Below are positions 24,199-31,531 of a DNA stretch of 64,000 nucleotides, piece after piece (within the stretch, counting starts at the first letter, position 1; each line of letters starts with the position of its first letter). The notes below the pieces were generated by a model. That model ran no database searches and was not told the DNA's origin. It saw nothing but the letters and a program-made list of their open reading frames with translations. Where the stretch lies: contig CAMWFQ010000003.1 of NCBI GenBank assembly GCA_947173495.1, forward strand, positions 124,001 through 188,000, in the 5' to 3' direction. The DNA comes from an uncultured Lachnospiraceae bacterium (lineage in GTDB: Bacteria; Bacillota; Clostridia; Lachnospirales; Lachnospiraceae). The translations under genes and the position numbers were made by a program.

Positions 24199-24737
24199 TC
24201 CGGTTCCTCCTTTCCATAAAACTTTTTCAACATCTGCCTGGCCCGATAAATCTGTGTCTGAATGGTTTTTACATTTTTTCCCTGTTTCATTGCAATCTCT
24301 TTTGGACTGCGCTCTTCCAGGTAATAGGCTCTCGCAATTTCATCGTAAGGAGGTTTCAGCCTTTCGCACTGCTGTCGTAAGGTATTCTTCACTTCCTCCT
24401 CAATACAGATTTCTTCCGGCGATCCCCTTTCTTCAACAGCCTGCTCGAAAAAGACATCTTCCGTAGGAATATTTCTGTGACTGGCGCTGCGCAGGTAGTC
24501 AATACTCTTGTTGGTAGCAATCCTGCAGATCCATGCTTTCTCATTATTTCCGTCAAAGGACTCATATTTCTGGTAAGCAGAGAGAAACGTTTCCTGCATC
24601 AGATCCTCCGCCGCAAAATAATCGCCGGTCAGTTTATAGCAGATGGAAAAAACAAGTTTATCATAGGTATCAATCATTTCAGAAAGCCTGCTTTCTGTAC
24701 AGCCCCTCTGCATCACTCCGGTACTTATTCTCTCCAC
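24195..24737 (-). CDS. ECF-type RNA polymerase sigma factor
   Basis: A roughly 180-residue sigma-70 family factor with only regions 2 and 4. Region 2 has FSICYKLTGDYFAAEDLMQE and AWICRIATNKSIDYLR. Region 4 has ARAYYLEERSPKEIAMKQG and KTIQTQIYRARQMLKK, the DNA-reading helix-turn-helix. The start is uncertain: a GTG at 24737 with a weak ribosome site or an ATG at 24713 after CCGGAG. It heads a four-gene leftward operon with an anti-sigma and two membrane proteins, suggesting an envelope stress response. Confidence 0.92.
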   Translation of the reverse strand: MERISTGVMQRGCTESRLSEMIDTYDKLVFSICYKLTGDYFAAEDLMQETFLSAYQKYESFDGNNEKAWICRIATNKSIDYLRSASHRNIPTEDVFFEQAVEERGSPEEICIEEEVKNTLRQQCERLKPPYDEIARAYYLEERSPKEIAMKQGKNVKTIQTQIYRARQMLKKFYGKEEPE

Positions 24738-24830
24738 CCCGCTTTCTGCTTTTCTTTCTTCATTATCTATAACGACTTAATCTCCCTGTTATCTTCATTT
24801 TTTTTATTTTTTTATTTTCTCATATCAAAC

Positions 24831-24859
24831 TTGTCATGTGGTTTTAAATACTATATAAT
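24831..24859 (+). promoter_or_regulatory. Sigma-A promoter of the DUF1836 gene
   Basis: TTGTCA (24831-24836), a 17-base spacer and a perfect TATAAT (24854-24859), about 50 bases ahead of the start codon. Confidence 0.75.
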
Positions 24860-24909
24860 AAATAACAGGTCCATAGGACTTAGTATTCCAAAAGCGAGGC
24901 ATGATTCTT

Positions 24910-25551
24910 ATGACAATCGACAGGGAAGATTTGATAAACAGTATTATAGACAGCCTGGGCAGGATCCACCATATTAATCTGGAGGATATTCCTAATATCG
25001 ACCTCTATATGGACCAGGTAACTACCTTCATGGATAAGAACCTGAGAAGCACTACCCGAAATCCCGATGCGGATAAGATCCTGACCAAAACCATGATCAA
25101 CAACTATGCCAAAAACGATCTTCTTCCCCCTCCTGTCAAAAAGAAGTACAGCCGGGAGCATATTCTTCTGCTGATCTTTATCTACTATTATAAAGGAATC
25201 CTCTCCATAGGGGATATTCAGACGCTTTTACGTCCCATCACGGAAAAATATTTTCATACCAGCGGCAGCCTTGATTTGGGAGCCGTCTATGAGGAAGTAT
25301 TCAGTCTGGAAGAGCAGGAGATTGCCGACCTTCAGGAAGATATCGTAAGGAAGTTTTCCATTTCCCAAAAAACATTTCCCGATGCTCCGGAAGAAGATCA
25401 GGAAATTTTACAGCTCTTCTCCTTCATTTCCATGCTCAGTTATGATGTCTACGTAAAAAAGCTGCTGATCGAAAAGATGATCGACAGCTTTAAGAGCGCG
25501 ACTGCAAAGGACAGCCGCCATATGGAGGATAAAAAAGACAAAAATCATTAA
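24910..25551 (+). CDS. DUF1836-domain protein
   Basis: A 213-residue soluble protein of the DUF1836 family, widespread in Clostridia and probably DNA-binding (a MerR-like helix-turn-helix). The family pattern is visible as [46 protein letters not shown] at about residues 59-105. The C-terminal half is helical. The ATG at 24910 is preferred over that at 24901, since the GCGAGG site is only one base from the latter. Its stop overlaps the stop of the convergent exonuclease gene by three bases. Target and role are unknown. Confidence 0.85.
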   Translation: MTIDREDLINSIIDSLGRIHHINLEDIPNIDLYMDQVTTFMDKNLRSTTRNPDADKILTKTMINNYAKNDLLPPPVKKKYSREHILLLIFIYYYKGILSIGDIQTLLRPITEKYFHTSGSLDLGAVYEEVFSLEEQEIADLQEDIVRKFSISQKTFPDAPEEDQEILQLFSFISMLSYDVYVKKLLIEKMIDSFKSATAKDSRHMEDKKDKNH

Positions 25552-26222
25552 ATATTCTGCGTATACCGGCAGCGGGGGAATTCTTCACATCCGTAAAAGG
25601 GACCGTATTTTCCTTTTCTTTTTATGAGCATTCCGCCGCATTTGGGGCAGCTTAAAGCGTCAGCGCTCTGTTCCTTCAGAATCTTTGTCATCTCTTCATA
25701 ACAGCACTGATTCATCCTGCAGTCCTGAAGCGCTCTGTGAGCGCCTTTTGTTTCTATCTGAAAATGTTCTGCAATATCCGTAAGTCTGTGGCGGGAAAGC
25801 TCGGGAAGGCATCTTCTCGCCATATACAGCGTATCTACATAATCATTGTCAAGCGTTCTCCCCAGCGACCTGTACGCGGCATCATAGGCAAAATTCATGT
25901 CAAAGGTATGTATATTATGCCCCACTAAAACACTGACCCCGATAAAAGCCAGAAATCCTTCCATGGCCTCCCCAATGTCCGGCGCATCCTTTACCATATC
26001 GTCTGTGATTCCATTGACCTGTGTGGCATCCGGCGGTATCGGCCTGTGAGGATTCACCAGCGTGGAGTAGGAATCCACCACCTTATGCGCGCATACTCTG
26101 ACCGCCGATACTTCAATAATATCATCCCGCTCCTGACTCACCCCTGTGGTTTCCAGGTCAAACACTACATAATCCGCCGGATAATTACCGGTCAGCCTTT
26201 TTCCTTTGTTTCGTACTTTCAT
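25548..26222 (-). CDS. DnaQ-type 3'-5' exonuclease fused to a topoisomerase zinc finger
   Basis: A 224-residue protein. The DEDDh exonuclease domain has FDLETTG (Exo I), [11 protein letters not shown] (Exo II) and [11 protein letters not shown] (Exo III), as in PolC/DnaQ proofreading units. The last 40 residues form a separate four-cysteine zinc finger of the topoisomerase I C-terminal type (CPKCGG and, later, [11 protein letters not shown]). GAGGAAAAAG precedes the ATG at 26222. The fusion suggests a stand-alone exonuclease that binds single-stranded or structured DNA or RNA. Confidence 0.88.
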   Translation of the reverse strand: MKVRNKGKRLTGNYPADYVVFDLETTGVSQERDDIIEVSAVRVCAHKVVDSYSTLVNPHRPIPPDATQVNGITDDMVKDAPDIGEAMEGFLAFIGVSVLVGHNIHTFDMNFAYDAAYRSLGRTLDNDYVDTLYMARRCLPELSRHRLTDIAEHFQIETKGAHRALQDCRMNQCCYEEMTKILKEQSADALSCPKCGGMLIKRKGKYGPFYGCEEFPRCRYTQNI

Positions 26223-26256
26223 CTTTTTCCTCATTTCCTATTCTCTTTTGTATCTC

Positions 26257-26481
26257 CTACCAGACCGTCTCGATCTCGTCTTCTTTTACTCCATAAGAGG
26301 CCATAAAGTTCTGCAGATCCTTCTCTCCCGTGATCAGCATCAGTTCTTCTATCCGCCCTGTCTTTTCATCGCGGAAGCCGGCCACCTTTTCCCCTGTACA
26401 GATGCTGGCCCGGATCACAGGCTTTTTATCTGTTTTATCATAAGATATATTTAAATTACCGTTTTTCTTTCTTTTCCACAT
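26257..26481 (-). CDS. Small conserved-looking protein, function unknown
   Basis: A 74-residue hydrophilic protein. It begins with a basic stretch (MWKRKKNGNLNISY), has a central KPVIRASICTGEKVAGFRD and an acidic end. No membrane segment, cysteine motif or known domain is seen. AGGGGGCAGCGT lies before the start and the exonuclease gene begins 34 bases after its stop, so the two are probably one transcript. Confidence 0.68.
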   Translation of the reverse strand: MWKRKKNGNLNISYDKTDKKPVIRASICTGEKVAGFRDEKTGRIEELMLITGEKDLQNFMASYGVKEDEIETVW

Positions 26482-26567
26482 ACGCTGCCCCCTCTGGTAA
26501 CGATTCAGCCGTATAACTCATAATCTTTCAGGCTGTCACCATAGCTCCCTCTGTCTTTTTAAACAGC

Positions 26568-26596
26568 TTTACTTTAAAACTTTAATATGTTAAAAT
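26568..26596 (+). promoter_or_regulatory. Promoter of the yerC gene
   Basis: TTTACT (26568-26573), a 17-base spacer and TAAAAT (26591-26596) predict a start near 26603 and a leader of about 135 bases. Confidence 0.6.
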
Positions 26597-26610
26597 ACCA
26601 TTGTGCGAAT

Positions 26611-26722
26611 GCATTCTGCCGGGCGGTAAATGCAGATTTTTCACACCCGGATTTGTGTCGGAGCGTCACAAATCTGCGGCTTTGCGGCGGCAGAATTATG
26701 CCCCTTGTCACGTAGACGCTCC
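26611..26722 (+). promoter_or_regulatory. Structured leader of yerC containing family B repeat
   Basis: ATTCTGCCG (26613-26621) pairs with CGGCAGAAT (26688-26696), and within it GCAGATTT pairs with AAATCTGC. A second option pairs GGAGCGTC (26660-26667) with GACGCTCC (26715-26722), which lies right before the GGAATGGAG ribosome site. The core (26635-26676) is nearly the same as the minus-strand repeat at 584-625. It could be a cis-regulatory RNA or an inserted repeat. Confidence 0.5.
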
Positions 26723-26737
26723 GGAATGGAGATTATC

Positions 26738-27031
26738 ATGAACAAAAAAATTCAGTCAGATTCCGTAGACCATCTGTTTGAAGCTATTTTATGCCTGAGA
26801 AATAAAGAAGAGTGCTACAGTTTTTTTGAAGATCTGTGCACGGTCAACGAACTTGTCTCCATCTCTCAGCGGTATGAAGTAGCTTCCATGCTCAAAAGCC
26901 GCAAAACCTATCTGGAAATTGCCGAAAAAACCGGTGCCTCCACCGCAACTATCAGCCGTGTAAACCGGTCTCTGAATTACGGAAACGAGGGCTACGATCT
27001 GGTATTCGGACGTTTAAACGAAGTTAAATAG
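26738..27031 (+). CDS. yerC: YerC/YecD-type TrpR-related protein
   Basis: A 97-residue helical protein of the YerC/YecD family, which shares the TrpR repressor fold. VNELVSISQRYEVASMLKSR and the helix-turn-helix-like YLEIAEKTGASTATISRVNRSL are diagnostic. The start at 26738 follows GGAG with 6 bases; longer upstream frames run through the leader hairpin and are rejected. It has its own promoter and an unusual structured leader. What it controls is not known from the sequence. Confidence 0.92.
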   Translation: MNKKIQSDSVDHLFEAILCLRNKEECYSFFEDLCTVNELVSISQRYEVASMLKSRKTYLEIAEKTGASTATISRVNRSLNYGNEGYDLVFGRLNEVK

Positions 27032-27069
27032 ATCCTTTTACAGATAACAAAATGGATAATCCCCGCGGA

Positions 27070-27780
27070 TTATCCGTTAATGTCTATCAATATCATGGGA
27101 TCAATATACTGATCGTTCTGCATGATCTGATATCCCAGCTCCTGATTGTCTTTCCCTATACTGAACAGTATATATCCTTTTCCCAGTTCTTCTCCATTTT
27201 TTACAAGCGGAGTTCCATTATTACGGTAAATGGAATGGTAGCCGTTGCCATGGTCAATGATCACCTTTGTTCCGTATTGCTCATCCGCATCCACGCTCAC
27301 AACCGTTCCCGTTCCTGTGGTAAGTACATTAATGCCCAGAACCGCTGTAAATATCAGCATAGGTTCTTCCTCTTCCGACTCTTTCATGGTAGCGGATCCG
27401 CTTAAGGGAAAACCCTTGGGAAGCGCATTCTCAATGGTCTCCTGTGAAAGGGCATCTTCCGCTTCTGTTTTTTTGCTGACAGCCTCGCTCAGAACCGTAA
27501 CCTTGCTTGAAAGCGTGGAATTTTCTATCGTCAGCGCTTCATTTTCATCTGTCAGATCATTGATCGTAACAGTCTGCTCCATGATATTTTTTCTTGCGTT
27601 ACTGATTATGATCGCATCATAAACGATCTTACAGATCACCAAAACGGCCAGCACAAAAAGAAGGGCGGCCGCCACCTCGACTATGACAGAATTTATCGTA
27701 TGCCTGTTTATGGTGCCATCTTCTTTCTCTGTCACCAGAAGCAGAGCATACTTACTTTTCCTTTTTGACTGCCTCTCCAT
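27070..27780 (-). CDS. M23-like membrane protein, probably catalytically dead
   Basis: A 236-residue protein. A basic N-terminus, one membrane helix (about residues 32-53), a coiled-coil part (about 65-110) and a C-terminal LytM/M23-like fold (about 145-236) with GTGTVVSVDADEQYGTKVIIDHGNGYHSIYRN. Active M23 enzymes need an HxH motif late in the domain; here the same place reads LGYQIMQNDQYIDP with no histidine, so zinc binding is probably lost. Such proteins often activate amidases, as EnvC/NlpD do. It is convergent with yerC, 38 bases away. Confidence 0.8.
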   Translation of the reverse strand: MERQSKRKSKYALLLVTEKEDGTINRHTINSVIVEVAAALLFVLAVLVICKIVYDAIIISNARKNIMEQTVTINDLTDENEALTIENSTLSSKVTVLSEAVSKKTEAEDALSQETIENALPKGFPLSGSATMKESEEEEPMLIFTAVLGINVLTTGTGTVVSVDADEQYGTKVIIDHGNGYHSIYRNNGTPLVKNGEELGKGYILFSIGKDNQELGYQIMQNDQYIDPMILIDING

Positions 27781-27924
27781 GATTCACTTATCACCTCCGG
27801 TTGATCTTCTTTATTTTATCACAGTTTACAAATATGCGCAACTTTATTTACCTTTTCCAGCCATTCAGGCGTGAAATATTCGGATGTTTTCCGTTTTGTC
27901 AATAAAATTTTTGAAAAAATTTTC

Positions 27925-27953
27925 TTTACTTTTAATAATGATTGTGCTATTCT
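27925..27953 (+). promoter_or_regulatory. Promoter of the cold-shock gene
   Basis: TTTACT (27925-27930), 17 bases, TATTCT (27948-27953). The resulting leader is about 85 bases and contains GTCACA-tact-TGTGAC, consistent with a structured cold-shock leader. Confidence 0.6.
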
Positions 27954-28044
27954 AGGTTCATTGCAGTATTCTGCCCCGGCAGAGTCTGTAGTCACATACT
28001 TGTGACAGGCACACTATTACTTAATTTTTCTTGGAGGTATCTAT

Positions 28045-28245
28045 ATGAACAAAGGTACAGTAAAGTGGTTTAACAACCAAAAGGGATACGGTTTCATCTC
28101 CGATGAATCAGGAAATGACGTATTTGTACACTACTCAGGACTGAACATGGAAGGCTTCAAATCTCTTGAAGAGGGCGCTTCCGTAGAGTTCGATGTAGTA
28201 AACGGCGAAAAAGGACCTCAGGCCGTAAACGTAACAAAATTATAA
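28045..28245 (+). CDS. csp: Cold-shock protein, CspA family
   Basis: A 66-residue single cold-shock domain, an RNA chaperone that binds single-stranded nucleic acid. Both RNA-binding motifs are present: KGYGFI (RNP1) and VFVHY (RNP2), after the standard [12 protein letters not shown] start. TTGGAGG lies 8 bases ahead of the ATG. A hairpin (ATAATCAG...CTGATTAT) directly follows the stop, and a stronger terminator lies about 115 bases further on. Confidence 0.97.
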   Translation: MNKGTVKWFNNQKGYGFISDESGNDVFVHYSGLNMEGFKSLEEGASVEFDVVNGEKGPQAVNVTKL

Positions 28246-28359
28246 TCAGCCTCCTGCTGATTATAGTTCATTAATCAGTAACAAGATGTGCCATTTCTTA
28301 ATATAAATGTTTCATTTTATTATGAATTCGCAATATTGTTTTTCCGATTAATATGAATG

Positions 28360-28406
28360 GCTGTGCCCGGATCAATTTCGGATCCGGGCACAGCTTTATT
28401 TCTTTT
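28360..28406 (+). terminator. Strong terminator downstream of csp
   Basis: GCTGTGCCCGGATC pairs perfectly with GATCCGGGCACAGC over 14 bp with a 7-base loop and is followed by TTTATTTCTTTT. Confidence 0.85.
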
Positions 28407-28413
28407 GAAAAGA

Positions 28414-28443
28414 TTGTATCCTTCCTCCAATCCATGGTATACT
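28414..28443 (+). promoter_or_regulatory. Promoter of the GGDEF gene
   Basis: TTGTAT (28414-28419), an 18-base spacer and TATACT (28438-28443), directly after the csp terminator and about 70 bases ahead of the start codon. Confidence 0.6.
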
Positions 28444-28514
28444 GAATATGATAATGTTGGAACAAAAGGTCTTTTGTTGCACGCGGAATAAAAACCGGGA
28501 ATGGAGGTCTGGAA

Positions 28515-29879
28515 ATGGAAAATACTACGCGTAAAGCTGTCAGGGGAATCAAAATACGCAACATGAATTTCATTATGATTCTTATATCCTGCATCCTGTA
28601 CCTGATGCTTCTCTTTGCCACCTTTCACGCATCCCGCCAGTACAAATCCATGATCCGCGCCACGGAAGAATATATCACCTGTGAAGATTATGCCGTCCTC
28701 GTAACGTCTGCCTCCGATTACCTTACAGAAAAGGTTCGTCTGTATACTGTTACGGCGGACCCTGTACACGTACAGGACTATTTTACGGAAATTCATGTAA
28801 ACAGGGGACGTGACCGCGCCCTGGAATCTCTGCAGACCTACCATGTGGATGATGAGATCTACGGCTACCTTCAGGCTGCTCTTGATCATTCCAATCGTCT
28901 GATGGAAAAAGAAATTTACGCCATGAAGCTGATTGCCGCCGCCCGGGGTGCCGATCTCTCAGGCTTTCCGGAAGAAATACAAAAGAAAATTCTTCCGCCG
29001 GACGATCTGCGTCTGAGCTCTGAACAGATGACTGCCAAAGCGCAGGAGCTCGTGTTCGGCAGCGCCTATCAGGATTCCAAAGAGCTGATCAGCAGTAATG
29101 TGAGACACTTTCTGGACAGTATCGTTGACGAAACAGAGGCCAAGCTCTTTGCCAGCGCCGGCAGTTTAAAGCACACCATGCATAATCAGCAGCTTCTGAT
29201 CAGCATCCTTTTTGTGGAAAACATCATCACTTTTATACTGATCATCTGCCTGATCATCAAGCCTCTGCAGATTTACATCAAAAATATCAAAGACTCCAAA
29301 ATGCTGGAAATATCAGGTTCCTATGAATTCAAATATCTTGCTCTGACCTATAATAACATCTACGAACTCAATACCGCAAACGAGGCCATCCTCAGATATC
29401 AGGCGGAGCATGACCCTCTCACCGGCATCATCAACCGGGGCGCCTTCGACCAGCTGCGGGAGCTTTTGAAACTCAATCCCTCTCCTATGGCTCTGCTGAT
29501 CATCGATGTGGATCAATTTAAACAGGTCAATGACGGTTATGGCCATGAAACGGGCGACAGCGTTCTCAAAAAAGTGGCAAAGCTTTTAGAAGAAGGCTTC
29601 CGCTCCACAGACTTCCCGGCCCGTATCGGCGGAGATGAATTCGCCGTGATTGTAACGGATGCCGCTCCGGAGATCGAACCTCTTATTCTGGACAAAATTA
29701 ACAGCATTAACCATACGCTGATGAATCCTGCCGATCATCTTCCAAAGGTATCCGTAAGTGTCGGCGGGGCTTTCTCCGAAAAGGGATTCACAGACGATCT
29801 CTACCAAAAAGCAGATTCCGCTCTTTATCAGGTAAAGGAAAACGGACGCTGCGGCTGCCGCTTCTACAAAGAATCATAA
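28515..29879 (+). CDS. Membrane diguanylate cyclase (GGDEF)
   Basis: A 454-residue c-di-GMP synthase. An N-terminal helix (about residues 18-40), an extracellular helical sensor region of unknown ligand (about 45-230), a second helix (about 235-255) and a C-terminal GGDEF domain from about 295. The active site GGDEF starts at residue 372 and the product-inhibition I-site RSTD is at 363-366, five residues before it, so the enzyme should be active and feedback-controlled. Metal-binding IIDVDQFKQVND is present. No EAL or PilZ gene is nearby. Confidence 0.95.
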   Translation: MENTTRKAVRGIKIRNMNFIMILISCILYLMLLFATFHASRQYKSMIRATEEYITCEDYAVLVTSASDYLTEKVRLYTVTADPVHVQDYFTEIHVNRGRDRALESLQTYHVDDEIYGYLQAALDHSNRLMEKEIYAMKLIAAARGADLSGFPEEIQKKILPPDDLRLSSEQMTAKAQELVFGSAYQDSKELISSNVRHFLDSIVDETEAKLFASAGSLKHTMHNQQLLISILFVENIITFILIICLIIKPLQIYIKNIKDSKMLEISGSYEFKYLALTYNNIYELNTANEAILRYQAEHDPLTGIINRGAFDQLRELLKLNPSPMALLIIDVDQFKQVNDGYGHETGDSVLKKVAKLLEEGFRSTDFPARIGGDEFAVIVTDAAPEIEPLILDKINSINHTLMNPADHLPKVSVSVGGAFSEKGFTDDLYQKADSALYQVKENGRCGCRFYKES

Positions 29880-29904
29880 AAATATCCGTTTCCCGCAAAG
29901 CAGC

Positions 29905-30696
29905 TTATTGAAAGTTCTCTCCCTGTCCGATGAAGGAGAGAACTTCCTCAAGCTTCATACTTCCGCCAAACAGATCCAGCGCGCTTCCGATCGTAACGTC
30001 TACCTTTCCATTTCCCAGCTTTTTTAGTTTCATGAGATCTTCCATATTATGGACGCCTCCCGCATAGGTTACGGGAATCGTGCACTCTCTTCCAAGAAGT
30101 TCTGAAAGCTCCTCCTCTATTCCTTCCGCTCTTCCCTCCACATCCACTCCATGAACCAGAAACTCCGCGCAGTACCGTGCAAGCTCCTGAAGTAACTCTC
30201 TGTCGATTCTTATATCTGTATCATTCTGCCATCTGTCGGTAACAATATAATAGCTCTCTCCCTTTTTGCGGCAGCTTAAATCCAGTACCAGACGCTCCTT
30301 TCCCGTTGCTGCAAGCATCTCCCTTAACCTGTCGCGGTGAAACTTTCCTTTTTGAAAAACATAAGACGTGACAATCACATGAGAGGCTCCTGCTTTCAGA
30401 AATTCTTCCGCATTTGCAGGCGTGATCCCTCCGCCTGCCTGAAAGCCTTCCGGATAAGCTCTCAGCGCCTTCAGCGCCTGTTCCCTGGTGGCTTTATAGT
30501 ATTCGCTTGATGGAGGATTCAGCATGATAACATGTCCTCCCTTAATCCCTTTTTCCCTGTAAAGCTCTGCATAATACCCGGCATCCTTTTCAGCTACAAA
30601 ATTTTCCGCCGCCGCGTCCTTCTGATCTCTGAGGCTTCCTCCTATGATCTGCTTTACTTTACCGTTGTGAATATCAATGCATGGTCTGAATCTCAT
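29905..30696 (-). CDS. hisA: HisA, eukaryote-type (HIS6-like) isomerase
   Basis: A 263-residue TIM barrel, phosphoribosylformimino-AICAR-P isomerase, the fourth step of histidine synthesis. The start MRFRPCIDIHNGKVKQIIGG and inserts such as LNPPSSEYYKATREQALKAL match the yeast HIS6 branch better than standard bacterial HisA. YPEGFQAGGGITPANAEEF and IPVTYAGGVHNMEDLM hold the phosphate-binding loops. The start at 30696 follows GAGG; an ATG at 30714 is also possible. No other his gene is in the window. Confidence 0.87.
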   Translation of the reverse strand: MRFRPCIDIHNGKVKQIIGGSLRDQKDAAAENFVAEKDAGYYAELYREKGIKGGHVIMLNPPSSEYYKATREQALKALRAYPEGFQAGGGITPANAEEFLKAGASHVIVTSYVFQKGKFHRDRLREMLAATGKERLVLDLSCRKKGESYYIVTDRWQNDTDIRIDRELLQELARYCAEFLVHGVDVEGRAEGIEEELSELLGRECTIPVTYAGGVHNMEDLMKLKKLGNGKVDVTIGSALDLFGGSMKLEEVLSFIGQGENFQ

Positions 30697-30898
30697 TTTC
30701 CGCTTTATCCTCATTTCTTTTACATTTGTTTTATTTTAACATATTTTTTTATTCTTACGCCCAAATCCCTCTTTTTCCATAAAACTTTCATAAATGTATC
30801 AATTCCGGACAGGTATATTTTTAAATTCATTGCACATAATAGCAAAAGAACTGACGATAATGCAGTTCTTATATATGTTCTTATAAAGGAGGTCAATT

Positions 30899-31444
30899 AT
30901 GAAAAATATGAGAAAACTGATCACGGTATCTCTTGTCATTGCAACATTCTGCATGCTCACTGCCTGCGGAACCGACAAAAAGAACAATTCAAATGATATG
31001 GCCGGAAACACTAACGCCACCACAGACAACGGCACCACCGGAACGGATACCACCGGAGGCAGCGCTGACAACGGCAACACGGTCGACAGCGATACCACAG
31101 GCAATGGGACGGCCGGAACAACCGGCACCGGCGCCAATGGAACCGGGACAGCAGGAAATGACACGGCCGCGGATCCGGCAGGAAGCAGTGCAAACGGTAA
31201 TGTCAACAGCGCCACTGCAGGCTCCGATCATGACAATGATTCCCTTCTGGATGATGCAGGCGATGCTGTCAGCGATGTAGTAGACGACATTGCAGACGGC
31301 GTTTCCAATGCAACGGATGATGTATTGGGGGATGGCGATAATAACGCCTCCGATAACAATGACAGCACAGACAACGCGACTGCCAAAAATAATACCACTT
31401 CCGGAACAACGAACGGTACCGGCAAAAACACTGTCAGGAGATAA
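30899..31444 (+). CDS. Low-complexity Asn/Thr/Gly/Asp-rich lipoprotein
   Basis: A 181-residue protein with a short signal peptide and lipobox LTAC (Cys23), then about 155 residues of disordered sequence dominated by Thr, Gly, Asn, Asp, Ala and Ser. A short region around 108-140 (DDAGDAVSDVVDDIADGVSN) looks like an amphipathic acidic helix. No catalytic domain is seen. AAGGAGG with a 6-base spacer precedes the ATG. It is probably a surface-exposed spacer or adhesin-like lipoprotein; function is unknown. It is convergent with fbp. Confidence 0.82.
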   Translation: MKNMRKLITVSLVIATFCMLTACGTDKKNNSNDMAGNTNATTDNGTTGTDTTGGSADNGNTVDSDTTGNGTAGTTGTGANGTGTAGNDTAADPAGSSANGNVNSATAGSDHDNDSLLDDAGDAVSDVVDDIADGVSNATDDVLGDGDNNASDNNDSTDNATAKNNTTSGTTNGTGKNTVRR

Positions 31445-31467
31445 CAGCCGCCATATACTGCAGTCGG

Positions 31468-31525
31468 GCAGGGAAGATTTCCCTGTGCATCTAATAATCG
31501 AGCAGGGAAAAATTTTCCCTGCTCG
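31468..31525. terminator. Two hairpins between the lipoprotein and fbp genes (family A-like)
   Basis: GCAGGGAA/TTTCCCTGTGC (31468-31488) and the strong CGAGCAGGGAAAA/TTTTCCCTGCTCG (31499-31525) lie between convergent genes. The second hairpin matches the central hairpin of the family A repeats; it probably ends both transcripts. Confidence 0.7.
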
Positions 31526-31531
31526 CGTTAT

